Source: Verrucomicrobiales bacterium (GTDB lineage Bacteria; Verrucomicrobiota; Verrucomicrobiia; Verrucomicrobiales; DEV007). Taken from it: 64,000 bases of DNA. The notes under the pieces were generated by a model that ran no database searches, was not told the DNA's origin, and saw nothing but the letters and a program-made list of their open reading frames with translations. A program made the position numbers and the translations under genes. Of this stretch, positions 25,956 through 34,162 are shown piece by piece (position 1 is the first letter of the stretch; every line of letters starts with the position of its first letter). The stretch lies in the NCBI GenBank assembly GCA_024638765.1, contig JAHEJT010000005.1, positions 1 through 64,000 of the forward strand, given 5' to 3'.

Positions 25956-26987
25956 ATGAAAGCGCTGACCCTCACCGCCTATAAAAAGTTCGAATACGGA
26001 GAGGCTCCGGAGCCCGAGTGCGGGCCGGAGGACGTGGTGGTGTCGGTGAAAGCCTGCGGGATCTGCGGGAGCGACATTCACGGTATGGATGGAAGCAGCG
26101 GCCGCCGGATCCCTCCCATCATCATGGGGCACGAGGCCTCCGGAGAAATTTTTTCGGTCGGGGATAAAGTTTCCGGTTGGAGAGCGGCTGATCGAGTGGC
26201 TTTTGATTCAATGACCTATTGCGGCGAATGTGAAGTTTGCCGTTCAGGCAACGTCCATCTCTGCCCGGAACGCCAGGTGATCGGCGTGTCCTGCGAGGAG
26301 TATCGCCGGCACGGCGCGTTCGCCGAGCGAGTGGTGGTCCCGGCGCGATTGCTGGTCAAGGTGCCGGACGCGTTGAAATTTGAAGAAGCAGCCTTCGGCG
26401 AGCCGGTCGCGGTGGCCATGCATGCCGTGGAAAGGGTAGCCCCTGAAAAGGGCGAGAACGCAGTGGTAATCGGCGCCGGCCTGATTGGTTTACTGGTGGT
26501 GCAGGTATTGAAGAATGCCGGATGCGGGAGCGTCATGGCGGTGGACCTCGACGATTCCCGGCTGGCGCTGGCGCGCGAATTGGGGGCGGATGCGGTCTTT
26601 AATTCAAGAACTGCCGATGTGGTGGGCGGGGTCTTGGCACAGACTGGCGGGGAGGGCGCCGATATCGCCATGGAGGTGGTCGGGCTGACGCCGACAACAA
26701 AACTGGCGATCGCTTGCGTCCGCAAGGGAGGCAGGATCGGCGCGGTCGGCAACATCCAGGCGGAAGTCGATTTTCCCTTGCAGGAAGTGGTGACCCGGGA
26801 GATTTCCGTGGTGGGATCCTGCGCCGCAGGCGATCTTTATCCCAAGGCGGTGGAAGCGGTTGCGGACGGGAGTGTGCGGGTAAAGCCGTTAATCAGCGCC
26901 ACGGCGGATCTGAGTGAAGGCGCCGACTGGTTTGGGCGACTTTACGAAGGGAAAGAGGAGTTGTTGAAAGTGATACTACGGCCGTGA
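25956..26987 (+). CDS. Zinc-dependent medium-chain dehydrogenase (sorbitol/threonine type)
   Basis: The protein is 343 residues from the ATG at 25956. It is a medium-chain dehydrogenase with catalytic zinc ligands Cys37, His59 and Glu60, and four structural-zinc Cys at 89, 92, 95 and 103. The Rossmann motif VIGAGLIGLLVVQ follows at about residue 169. The pattern ACGICGSDIHGMDG fits the galactitol-1-phosphate, sorbitol or threonine dehydrogenase branch. It should oxidise a polyol or similar alcohol with NAD(P). A start 45 bp upstream would run into a degenerate repeat and is not preferred. The SDR gene 325 bp downstream could act in the same sugar pathway. Confidence 0.9.
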   Translation: MKALTLTAYKKFEYGEAPEPECGPEDVVVSVKACGICGSDIHGMDGSSGRRIPPIIMGHEASGEIFSVGDKVSGWRAADRVAFDSMTYCGECEVCRSGNVHLCPERQVIGVSCEEYRRHGAFAERVVVPARLLVKVPDALKFEEAAFGEPVAVAMHAVERVAPEKGENAVVIGAGLIGLLVVQVLKNAGCGSVMAVDLDDSRLALARELGADAVFNSRTADVVGGVLAQTGGEGADIAMEVVGLTPTTKLAIACVRKGGRIGAVGNIQAEVDFPLQEVVTREISVVGSCAAGDLYPKAVEAVADGSVRVKPLISATADLSEGADWFGRLYEGKEELLKVILRP

Positions 26988-27025
26988 GAAGAGCGATCAC
27001 GTTGACCAACGGATACCACAAAGAA

Positions 27026-27237
27026 CCCCTCACCCTAACCCTCTCCCCCAGGGAGAGGGGATCGAGGAATTAAGGCTTTGGGAAACAATTGTGACGAAGG
27101 AATCACCGAAAGAAATTATATTTGGATAGCTTCCAGCTATTTTGAAGTTCGGTGCGGCAGTAATCCGGCGGGCAGATTCGCCCTGCGGAGGATTTTTCCT
27201 GTTCCCTCTCCCCCTGGGAGAGGGGTAGGGTGAGGGG
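27026..27237. repeat. Inverted pair of CCCTCACCCTAACCC-type repeats (fills the 325-bp gap)
   Basis: The left copy (27026-27060) and the right copy (27204-27237) are near-complementary and face each other, each with its own CCTCTCC/GGAGAGG hairpin. The type (CCCTCACCCTAACCC) is known from many unrelated genomes. The AT-richer middle shows no gene. The remaining bases of the gap hold nothing else I can identify. Confidence 0.75.
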
Positions 27238-27312
27238 CCTTCTTCCTGGGAGAGGTTCCAAGCAGAAATGGCACGGAAGATAGAAATCGATTCTTAGCTA
27301 AGGAAAGCAGGA

Positions 27313-28122
27313 ATGAGCGAAGAGAATTCCGGAGAAGATCTTTTTGATTTGGAGGGGCAAGTGGCGTTCGTGAGCGGGGCCAGTCGCGGATTGGGCGAAC
27401 ATTTTGCTGAAGTGCTGGCCGCTGCGGGTTGCGACGTGGTGGTGACGAGCCGGGACAAGAAATCGCTCCAACTCGTCGAAGACCGTATCGAGGGCCTGGG
27501 CCGGCGGTGTCAATCGGTAGAACTCGATGTCACCGATCACGAGAGCATCCGCAAGGCGGTGGATGAAGCCATCATCGGGTTCGGTAAGATCGATATCGTG
27601 GTATGCAACGCCGGCTGCAACCGCCGGAAACCTTCCGTGGACGTTACCTGGGAGGATTGGGATTACGTGGTCGACACCAACCTGAAAGGGTCTTTTTTCC
27701 TGGCGCAGGAAACGGCGAAGCGATCGATGCTGGAAGCGGGGCACGGCCGCATCATTATGATCGGGTCGGTAACCAGCGTGCACGGATATGCGGGGCTGGC
27801 CCCTTACGGCGCGAGCCGCGGCGGGATTCGTCAACTGGTGATGAGCCTGGCGGACGACTGGGGGCCCGCGGGAATCACCGTGAACTGCCTGGCGCCCGGA
27901 TGGTTCAAAACCCAGCAGAATGCGATGATGTACGAGGACGAAGGCTGGGTAGAATATCTTTCCGAGCGCATTCCCCTGCGGCGTCCCGGAAACATGGAGG
28001 ATCTCGATGGAGCCCTGATTTTCCTCGCCAGCGAATCGAGCCGATACGTCACGGGACAGACGCTGCTGGTGGACGGCGGGATCTCGACCGGGCGGCTGCG
28101 TGCGATGCCGAAGGAAAAGTAG
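27313..28122 (+). CDS. Short-chain dehydrogenase/reductase with Arg in place of the catalytic Lys
   Basis: The 269-residue protein is a classical SDR: GASRGLG cofactor loop (residues 22-28), CNAG (98-101), catalytic Ser152 and Tyr165, and the C-terminal VTGQTLLVDGG. The gluconate 5-dehydrogenase/3-oxoacyl reductase branch is closest by eye. The YxxxK motif reads Y165-G-A-S-R169, so the Lys that lowers the Tyr pKa is Arg. This could reduce activity or mark a specialised subfamily. AGGA eight bases before the ATG supports the start. It lies downstream of a sugar-alcohol dehydrogenase in the same direction. Confidence 0.87.
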   Translation: MSEENSGEDLFDLEGQVAFVSGASRGLGEHFAEVLAAAGCDVVVTSRDKKSLQLVEDRIEGLGRRCQSVELDVTDHESIRKAVDEAIIGFGKIDIVVCNAGCNRRKPSVDVTWEDWDYVVDTNLKGSFFLAQETAKRSMLEAGHGRIIMIGSVTSVHGYAGLAPYGASRGGIRQLVMSLADDWGPAGITVNCLAPGWFKTQQNAMMYEDEGWVEYLSERIPLRRPGNMEDLDGALIFLASESSRYVTGQTLLVDGGISTGRLRAMPKEK

Positions 28123-28160
28123 CCGCCGTCGTAAGACGGTGGACGGTGTCGGAACGGCGG

Positions 28161-31025
28161 TTACGTCAGGAGCGCGCGCGCTTTTTCCAAGAAGGCGACG
28201 ATCTGGCTGGGATCGTCACCCGCGCCGCGCGCCATCTCGGGTTTTCCGCCGCCGCGGCCGCCGACGATGGGCGCCAGTTCCTGCATGATCTTTCCGGCCT
28301 GGAACTCACCGGTCCTTTCCTTGGCGACGTAAATGCCGATATGCACTTTGCCGCCCTCCGGCGCGGCGAGGATTGCAACCCCGGGAAACTCTTTCTTCTT
28401 TAAACTGTGGAGAAACTCCTGGAGCAGGCCGGGGTCGGCGCCTTCGAGCTGCTCGACGATGCAGGGTGTCGCGCCGTCGGCGTCCTCCGTGGAGGCGGCG
28501 ATCAGCTCGGCGATTTTCGCGTCGGCCGCGCGCGCCAGGGATGCCCCGGCCTGTTTCTTGAGGCGTTTATCGGCCTCGATAGCGGCTTGCTTGAGGCCGT
28601 CGCGATGGGCCGTCAGGGCGTCGAGCGCGGCGTCGATTTCCTCGATGCGGCCCGCGGCATCGTGGGTGACCGAGGTAAGAATCTGATAGGGCTCCTCCGA
28701 GATGGAGGGAGCGGAAACGGGTTCCGCATGCGCGCCCTCGAGCTCGATGTTGGTGGTGCTGAGTTTCCCATGCAGGACGTCGATTTCCGCACGGAGCGCG
28801 TCCGCGGTTTCGGCAAGGTATTGCGCCGCGTGCGCGCCGCAGACCGCTTCAATGCGCCGGACACCGGCGGCGATGGCTTCCTCCTTGCGAATCTTGAATA
28901 GTCCGATCTCCCCGGTTTTTCTCACGTGGGTGCCGCCGCAGAGTTCCATGGACCAGCCGTCCAGGGAGCCTTCCACGCCGCCGATCTGGACGACGCGGAC
29001 ATTGTCCCCGTATTTGTCTCCGAAGAATTGCATGATGTCCTTGCGTCCGCGGACATCGGCATGCGGCACCTCGGTCCAGGCGACGGCGTCGTCTGCGGCG
29101 ATTTTTGCATTGGTGCGCTTTTCGATCTCGCGGATCTGATCGGCGTTGAGGGCTTTACTGTTGAAATCGAAGCGCAGGCGATCGGGCCCGACGTAAGAGC
29201 CTTGCTGGGCGGCGTCGGCGCTGACGGCTTCGTGCAGCGCCCAGTGGAAGATGTGGGTGGCGGTATGGTGTTTCTCGACGTCGCGCCGGCGGCCGGTGTC
29301 GATCTCGAGCTCGGCGTCGAGCGGTTGCTCCCGCCAGGCGGAGGGGCGGCGATCGATTGCGAGCGCGGTGGCGCGGCCGAACTGGACGACTTGGCGCACT
29401 TCGATCTCCTCGTCCCCTACCCTGAGCACGCCCGTGTCCCCGACTTGACCCCCCATTTCCACATAAAAGGGCGAAATATCGATGATCGCAAAGAGGCGAT
29501 CATCCTCGTCGACGATACTGTGGATGATGGCAAGGGCGCTGTCTTTCTCGTATCCCACAAAGGCGGTTTCAATGTTCGTTTCGAATTCGATGGCCTTGAT
29601 CGTTTCGGTCTGCTGGGCGGCGCGCCCGCGGTCGCGCTGCGCCTCCATGTGCTTCTCGACTTCCGCGAGGTCGAGGTGCAAGCCGCGCTCCCCGGCCATC
29701 AGTGCAGTGAGATCGGTGGGGAAACCGTAGGTATCGTAGAGCTCGAAGGCCACTTCCGCGGGGAACGCAGGCCCGGTGACTTGTGCGGCCGCCACATTGA
29801 AAAGCTTGATGCCGCGGTCAAGGGTCTTATTGAAGCTGGTTTCTTCGGCCTCGAGGGTTTCCTCGATCTGGGACCGGCGTTTTCTCAGCTCGGGGAAAAC
29901 GTCTCCGAACTGTGCGACGAGATCGGGGACGAGTTCGGGGAGGAAATTCTTCCCTTGTCCGCCGAGCTCGAGGTTGCGACCGTAGCGGACCGCGCGCCGC
30001 AGGATCCGGCGGAGGACGTAATTGCGATCCGTGTTGCCGGGGAGGATACCGTCGGCGATGGCGAAGGAAAGCGTGCGGATGTGGTCTGCGATTACCCGAA
30101 ACGCGATCGCCGATTTCAGATCCGGAGCGTGGCTGTCATAGTCTTCGTGCGACAGCGGATAAATGTCGATGTATCCGTGCCCGCTGAGGTGTTCAAGTTT
30201 CGCGATGGTCGGGTAAAAGACGTCGGAATCGTAATTCGAAGGCAGCTTTGAGAAATCGGTGAAATTTTCCGTGCCCTGCATGACGGCGCAGACGCGCTCG
30301 AAGCCCATCCCGGTATCGACATGGCGGGCGGGCAGGGGATGAAAAGAGCCGTCTTCCTCGGCGTTGTATTGGATGAAAACGAGGTTCCAAATCTCGATGC
30401 AGCGTGAGTCGTCGGCGTTGACGAGGCTCCCCTTCGTGATGCCGCCGGGGGTGAGGTCCATGTGGATCTCCGAGCAGGGACCGCAGGGACCGGTGTCACC
30501 CATCATCCAGAAATTGTCCTTCACGTCTCCGTCGACGATATGGACGTCCGGATCGAGGCCGGCTTTTTCGAAAAGCGCTCTCCAATGATCATAGGCGTCC
30601 TGATCGAAGGTGCTGGGGTCGCCCTCGCCCGGTTTGTAGACGGTGGCATAGAGGCGGTCGGGTGGAAATTTCCAGCGATCGACGAGCAGTTCCCAAGCCC
30701 AGCCGATGGCTTCCTCCTTGAAGTAATCTCCGAAGGACCAGTTGCCCAGCATCTCGAAGAGGGTGTGATGATAGGAATCGTTCCCGACGTCTTCGAGGTC
30801 GTTGTGTTTGCCGCCGGCGCGAATGCACTTCTGGGTATCGGCGGCGCGCGGCGGAGAGTAGGGAGCCTTTTGCGCGCCCAGGAAGAAAGGCACGAACTGG
30901 TTCATGCCCGCGTTGGTAAAGAGCAGGTTGGGGGATGTGGGCAGGAGAGAGGCGGAAGGGACGATGGTGTGGTCCTTCTCCTGGAAGAAATCGAGGAACG
31001 ATTGTCGGATCTCGGCGGAGGTCAT
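28161..31025 (-). CDS. alaS: Alanyl-tRNA synthetase
   Basis: AlaRS charges tRNA-Ala and edits mis-acylated Ser and Gly. The 954-residue protein is longer than the E. coli enzyme (876). Seen: the class II core (TSPNLLFTNAGMNQFVPFFLG, GNDSYHHTLFEMLGNWSFGDYF, MGDTGPCGPCSEIH), the editing domain (HHTATHIFHWAL and CGGTHV) and a C-terminal DHHA1-like domain ending in GGGGK-related GGRGGGKPEMARG. Extra length lies partly in an insertion with IDIYPLSHEDYDSHAPDLKS, also seen in some other phyla. The ATG at 31025 is preferred over an upstream TTG inside a heptamer repeat that directly abuts the gene. Confidence 0.97.
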   Translation of the reverse strand: MTSAEIRQSFLDFFQEKDHTIVPSASLLPTSPNLLFTNAGMNQFVPFFLGAQKAPYSPPRAADTQKCIRAGGKHNDLEDVGNDSYHHTLFEMLGNWSFGDYFKEEAIGWAWELLVDRWKFPPDRLYATVYKPGEGDPSTFDQDAYDHWRALFEKAGLDPDVHIVDGDVKDNFWMMGDTGPCGPCSEIHMDLTPGGITKGSLVNADDSRCIEIWNLVFIQYNAEEDGSFHPLPARHVDTGMGFERVCAVMQGTENFTDFSKLPSNYDSDVFYPTIAKLEHLSGHGYIDIYPLSHEDYDSHAPDLKSAIAFRVIADHIRTLSFAIADGILPGNTDRNYVLRRILRRAVRYGRNLELGGQGKNFLPELVPDLVAQFGDVFPELRKRRSQIEETLEAEETSFNKTLDRGIKLFNVAAAQVTGPAFPAEVAFELYDTYGFPTDLTALMAGERGLHLDLAEVEKHMEAQRDRGRAAQQTETIKAIEFETNIETAFVGYEKDSALAIIHSIVDEDDRLFAIIDISPFYVEMGGQVGDTGVLRVGDEEIEVRQVVQFGRATALAIDRRPSAWREQPLDAELEIDTGRRRDVEKHHTATHIFHWALHEAVSADAAQQGSYVGPDRLRFDFNSKALNADQIREIEKRTNAKIAADDAVAWTEVPHADVRGRKDIMQFFGDKYGDNVRVVQIGGVEGSLDGWSMELCGGTHVRKTGEIGLFKIRKEEAIAAGVRRIEAVCGAHAAQYLAETADALRAEIDVLHGKLSTTNIELEGAHAEPVSAPSISEEPYQILTSVTHDAAGRIEEIDAALDALTAHRDGLKQAAIEADKRLKKQAGASLARAADAKIAELIAASTEDADGATPCIVEQLEGADPGLLQEFLHSLKKKEFPGVAILAAPEGGKVHIGIYVAKERTGEFQAGKIMQELAPIVGGRGGGKPEMARGAGDDPSQIVAFLEKARALLT

Positions 31026-31032
31026 TGGGGGG

Positions 31033-31130
31033 AGTTTCAAGTTTCAAGTTTAAAGTTTATCTCGCTGGCGCGAGCTCTGCAATCAGGCTCCGCCAGAATG
31101 TGAGCGCTAACGCGCCATGGCAGTCAAGTA
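31033..31130. repeat. Heptamer array (GTTTCAA type) with an adjoining core repeat
   Basis: Bases 31033-31058 read GTTTCAA, GTTTCAA, GTTTAAA with a strict seven-base period. The following segment (about 31070-31125) contains CTCTGCAATCAGGCTCCGCC and ends near GGCAGT. It resembles cores at 33078-33136 and 60530-60590, which have different outer arms. No matching right-hand heptamer arm is seen here. Confidence 0.6.
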
Positions 31131-31230
31131 GAACTAAGGAGACCCGCTTTGGGAGATTGGAGGCGGTGAGGAGGAGGAAACCTTGTGTTTGAGGTTGAGC
31201 GCGACGAACAAAGGCTGTTGGGTTGAGATC

Positions 31231-32109
31231 ATGAAATTCAGGCGAACCGCGTATTTTCTCTTACTGACGGGTCTCCTCCTGGCGGGCACTGCCACGGCGC
31301 TCTCCGGGGCGGATAAGGCCCAAGCGGGTGCGGAGTTGCCGCGCGGGACGCTGGTTTTCGAGAAGACCGGCATGAACTCGATGACCCACTGGGACGAATA
31401 CAGCTGGGAATTCGAGGCCATCCGCTGGGGACGCTATCGGGTGGAGGTGGATTATCACGGCCTGCGGCGGGCCATGGGCGTCCAGGCGAGGCTCCGGGAG
31501 AGTGAAGCGCGCGCCAAGGGATTCTTGAAGCCGGGAGGGACCCCGGACTCGCCGAGGACAGGAAGCCTGGGGGAGATTTATATACCGGCGCACGGAGTGC
31601 ACGAGTTGGTCCTGTTCACCCCGCAGGATGATCCGATTTACGATTTCAAACTGTCGGCCTTACGCCTGCTGCCGGCTCCGGAGGGCGAGCCGATCGTGCA
31701 GGCGGATGACGGCGGCGTGACGCTGTTGGCGAAGAACGCGATTACATTTTCCGAAAAAATGCGGTACGAACCGAAGGAAGAGAAGAACTGCCTGGGGTTC
31801 TGGATTTTCAAGGACGACTGGGCACAGTGGGAGTTCGAAGTAAAAGCGCCGGGTGAATTCGCGGTGACGGTTTACCAGGGCTGCGGCAAAGGGAACCATG
31901 GCAGCGAAGTGGCGGTGGAACTCGGGGATCAGCGTAAGACTTTCGTGGTCAAAGACACCGGGGGGTTTCAGAACTGGGAGCCGGTGGAGCTGGGTCAAAT
32001 GAAAATCGATCGCGCCGGGAAACACCGCTTGTCGATCAAGCCGGTCACCCAGGCGGGCAAGGCGGTGATGGATATTCAGAAGATCTTGCTTCGCAGGATC
32101 GGTGATTAG
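31231..32109 (+). CDS. Secreted carbohydrate-binding-like protein
   Basis: The protein is 292 residues from the ATG at 31231. It has an N-terminal signal peptide (about 1-26) and two beta-sandwich-like halves. The second half (about 175-290) contains WAQWEFEVKAPGEFAVTVYQ, GCGKGNHGSEVAVELG and KHRLSIKPVTQ. This resembles the carbohydrate-binding-like module found attached to fucosidases and sulfatases in planctomycete-type bacteria. The first half may be a diverged copy. The TAG stop codon is part of a heptamer repeat shared with the convergent gene. The function is inferred to be binding, not catalysis. Confidence 0.7.
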   Translation: MKFRRTAYFLLLTGLLLAGTATALSGADKAQAGAELPRGTLVFEKTGMNSMTHWDEYSWEFEAIRWGRYRVEVDYHGLRRAMGVQARLRESEARAKGFLKPGGTPDSPRTGSLGEIYIPAHGVHELVLFTPQDDPIYDFKLSALRLLPAPEGEPIVQADDGGVTLLAKNAITFSEKMRYEPKEEKNCLGFWIFKDDWAQWEFEVKAPGEFAVTVYQGCGKGNHGSEVAVELGDQRKTFVVKDTGGFQNWEPVELGQMKIDRAGKHRLSIKPVTQAGKAVMDIQKILLRRIGD

Positions 32110-32224
32110 TTATCAGGCCGCGATCGGAAGCGATGCGCTCCATCTGGCATCGTGCACAGCTTGCGGTTGAGGCTGCCGGGTTCGCCTCTCCCTGATAACT
32201 ATTAACCAATAACCAATAACTATC
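32105..32224. repeat. Heptamer repeat with inverted arms that ends both flanking genes
   Basis: The left arm (32105-32117) has ATTA, GTTATCA, GG. The right arm, read on the minus strand (32224-32190), has GTTATTG, GTTATTG, GTTAATA, GTTATCA, GGG. A GC-rich core of about 70 bp lies between. The left arm supplies the TAG stop of the plus-strand gene, and the right arm supplies the TAG stop of the minus-strand gene. Confidence 0.8.
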
Positions 32225-33035
32225 TCGGCTCCACTCCCACGAAGTTGCGGACGCGGGCGAAGCCGCGGGAGTGGTGCGGCTTGAGACCGGCGCCGCGGTC
32301 GAAATAAAGAGAAGTCGAGGAACCGCCGTCGAGGTTGAGCGCGCGCGTGACCCGGATCTCCGGGAGGATCGAGGCGTCGCCGAGAATGGTTCCGAGATCG
32401 GCGAGGCTGAGACTGCTGGCAGTGCCGATAGCCCATTGGCCGGCGTCGTCAGTCAGGATGAAGGTGCGGTTCCGGGCCGGACCGGTCGAGAGACCCGCAA
32501 CAGTGCGGCCGCCGTCGACGAGGAAGGGGCCGCTCTGAAGCAGTTGATCGATATCCTCATGATCGCGAAATTCCTTCCGGCGCAGGATGCGGGGACCGTT
32601 CTTGTCGGCGAGGAGGACGCCGCTGAGGAGTTTGGCATTTTCAAAGCGATTGATGCGGACCCCGTCGGCGATGACGAGTCCGGCGGGGCGGAAATCGGGA
32701 TGGAAGAATCCGCCGTTGCAGCCTGCGATACAGAAGTTCTGTCGCATCGCCTCGGCGAGGTCCTGGTGTCGGCCCGGTTTGGTGTCGCCTTGATCGATGA
32801 TCTTGAGGCGGAAATTCTTTTTGTCGAACAGGATGAGACGAATGGTGCGTGCGGGGGCATCGGTGGAAGTTGAGCGCCGCACGGATTTCACGAGCGCGGC
32901 GATGCCGGGGCCGAGGGATTCGGGTGGCGATTGGCGGGCGAGCTCCCATTCGGCAGCCCGGGCCGGCGAGGGGGGGAGCAGGGCGGACCCGATGAGAAGA
33001 GCGAACAGGAGCCTGGAGGCTTGAAATGTGCGCAT
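32220..33035 (-). CDS. Phosphodiester glycosidase (NAGPA-domain) family protein
   Basis: The 271-residue protein has a signal peptide (about 1-27) and a NAGPA (DUF2233) domain, named after the mammalian enzyme that removes GlcNAc from mannose-phosphate diesters. Landmarks seen: CIAGCNGGFFHPDF, QSGPFLVDGG and ALNLDGGSSTSLYF. Bacterial members act outside the cytoplasm on sugar phosphodiesters or spore and wall polymers. The natural substrate is unknown. The TAG stop is supplied by a heptamer repeat. It converges with the carbohydrate-binding-like gene. Confidence 0.88.
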   Translation of the reverse strand: MRTFQASRLLFALLIGSALLPPSPARAAEWELARQSPPESLGPGIAALVKSVRRSTSTDAPARTIRLILFDKKNFRLKIIDQGDTKPGRHQDLAEAMRQNFCIAGCNGGFFHPDFRPAGLVIADGVRINRFENAKLLSGVLLADKNGPRILRRKEFRDHEDIDQLLQSGPFLVDGGRTVAGLSTGPARNRTFILTDDAGQWAIGTASSLSLADLGTILGDASILPEIRVTRALNLDGGSSTSLYFDRGAGLKPHHSRGFARVRNFVGVEPR

Positions 33036-33059
33036 GAAGGGATCGAGATTCGATGGAAT

Positions 33060-33149
33060 GTAGCGGCGGCATTATCCGGCTTCGCCGGCTCTGCATTATG
33101 ACTCCGTATCCTGTATCGCGCTTCGCGCTTGGCAGTCTGCCGCCGCTAC
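33060..33149. repeat. GTAG palindrome pair with long core
   Basis: The outer arms GTAGCGGCGGC (33060-33070) and GCCGCCGCTAC (33139-33149) are perfect inverted copies. The core carries CTCTGCATTATGACTCCG and GCGCTTGGCAGT, shared with the cores at 31074-31120 and 60530-60590. The right GTAG provides the TAG stop codon of the sahR-like gene. Confidence 0.75.
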
Positions 33150-34099
33150 TTTTTTCGGGCCGCGGGCTTGGAGCCGATGGCGAGGAGGGTTTGAAAGTGG
33201 GGCGCTTTCTTTTCCCGGCTGACGATGGCGAGTTCGATGTCCACGAAGCCCGCCTTCTTCAGATACCCTGTCAGCTCAACTTCCGAAAACCCCAGGTGGA
33301 TGTCGGCGTAATGTTCGCGGGCGTCCTCGAAATTGTGCTTGAGAAGATCGAGGACCACGATGCGTCCGCCGGGTTTGATAATATTGCAGGCGGCGCGCAG
33401 GGCGACGCCGGGTTTGCGGGCGTGGTGGAGCGCCTGGCTGAAAAACGCGATGTCCACGGTGCCCGGATCGATGGGGGGCTCCTGAATATCTCCGTGGCGG
33501 TATTCGAGATTCTTGAAGCCATGCTCCTCCGCAAGTTTGGCTCCGAATTCGACCATCTTCTCCGAGTTATCGACGGCGATGACCTTTTTTGCGCGTTGGG
33601 CGAGGAGTTGGGAAAGGGTGCCCTCACCGGCGCCGAGATCGGCGATCACGAGCGGAGGCATCAGTTTGAGAAGCGTTTCACCAAGCGCCTTCCAGGATCG
33701 TCCCGGGCAATAACTGCGCCCGAATTTCCCCGCAAGCTGATCGAAATAAGCGCGGGCCTTGTCCTGGCGTTTTGAAAGAGTGAGTTTGAGGGCCGCTTCG
33801 TCGTCTGCGATCTCGTCGATCTCGGCGGAGGCCAGCTCGATGGTTTCGGCGAGGTTGCGTGCGACGGGGGAATCGCCATTGGGGGTGTTGAGGGTGTAGA
33901 GGATATTTTTGCCGGAGCGGCGGTCTTCGACGAGGCCGGCGCGCTTGAGTTGGGCGAGCTGGGAGGAGATCCGGGACTGGCCCATGGAGAGGACTTCCTG
34001 GAGTTCGGCGACGGAGAGTTCCTCGCGCCGGAGGAGGGCGAGGATACGGATCCGGGTGGGATCGGCGATGAGCCGGAGGGTTTTTATGATTGACTCCAT
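33146..34099 (-). CDS. sahR: ArsR-family regulator fused to a SAM-dependent methyltransferase domain (SahR-like)
   Basis: Residues 1-80 form an ArsR-type winged helix (DPTRIRILALL, recognition helix around SMGQSRISSQLAQL). Residues about 120-310 are a class I methyltransferase with the SAM loop ADLGAGEG near 153. The same fusion defines SahR, described in Proteobacteria as the repressor of S-adenosylmethionine-cycle genes, responding to S-adenosylhomocysteine. Here the gene is divergent from metK and ahcY with only 63 bp between, exactly as expected for that role. ArsR metal-binding Cys are absent. Function is by family and context; DNA binding is not shown. Confidence 0.88.
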   Translation of the reverse strand: MESIIKTLRLIADPTRIRILALLRREELSVAELQEVLSMGQSRISSQLAQLKRAGLVEDRRSGKNILYTLNTPNGDSPVARNLAETIELASAEIDEIADDEAALKLTLSKRQDKARAYFDQLAGKFGRSYCPGRSWKALGETLLKLMPPLVIADLGAGEGTLSQLLAQRAKKVIAVDNSEKMVEFGAKLAEEHGFKNLEYRHGDIQEPPIDPGTVDIAFFSQALHHARKPGVALRAACNIIKPGGRIVVLDLLKHNFEDAREHYADIHLGFSEVELTGYLKKAGFVDIELAIVSREKKAPHFQTLLAIGSKPAARKK

Positions 34100-34109
34100 C
34101 GATTTTGAG

Positions 34110-34147
34110 CTTATATCAACATATCACGATTTGTAAATATAAGTCAA
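34110..34147. promoter_or_regulatory. Candidate sahR promoter and operator
   Basis: The 63-bp divergent spacer contains an inverted repeat CTTATAT (34110-34116) and ATATAAG (34137-34143), with direct ATATCA words between. On the minus strand TTGACT (34147-34142) lies 18 bp before TATGTT (34123-34118), which could drive sahR. Autoregulation and control of metK are inferred. Confidence 0.5.
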
Positions 34148-34162
34148 AAGAAGCCTGTTTCC

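Noticed and set aside
28926-30251. A 441-codon frame on the plus strand
   Set aside because: It is antisense to alaS, with no recognisable domain.
34100-34162. A SAM or SAH riboswitch upstream of metK
   Set aside because: The 63-bp spacer is too short for known SAM riboswitch folds, and I see no matching stems. The divergent SahR-like regulator explains control better.
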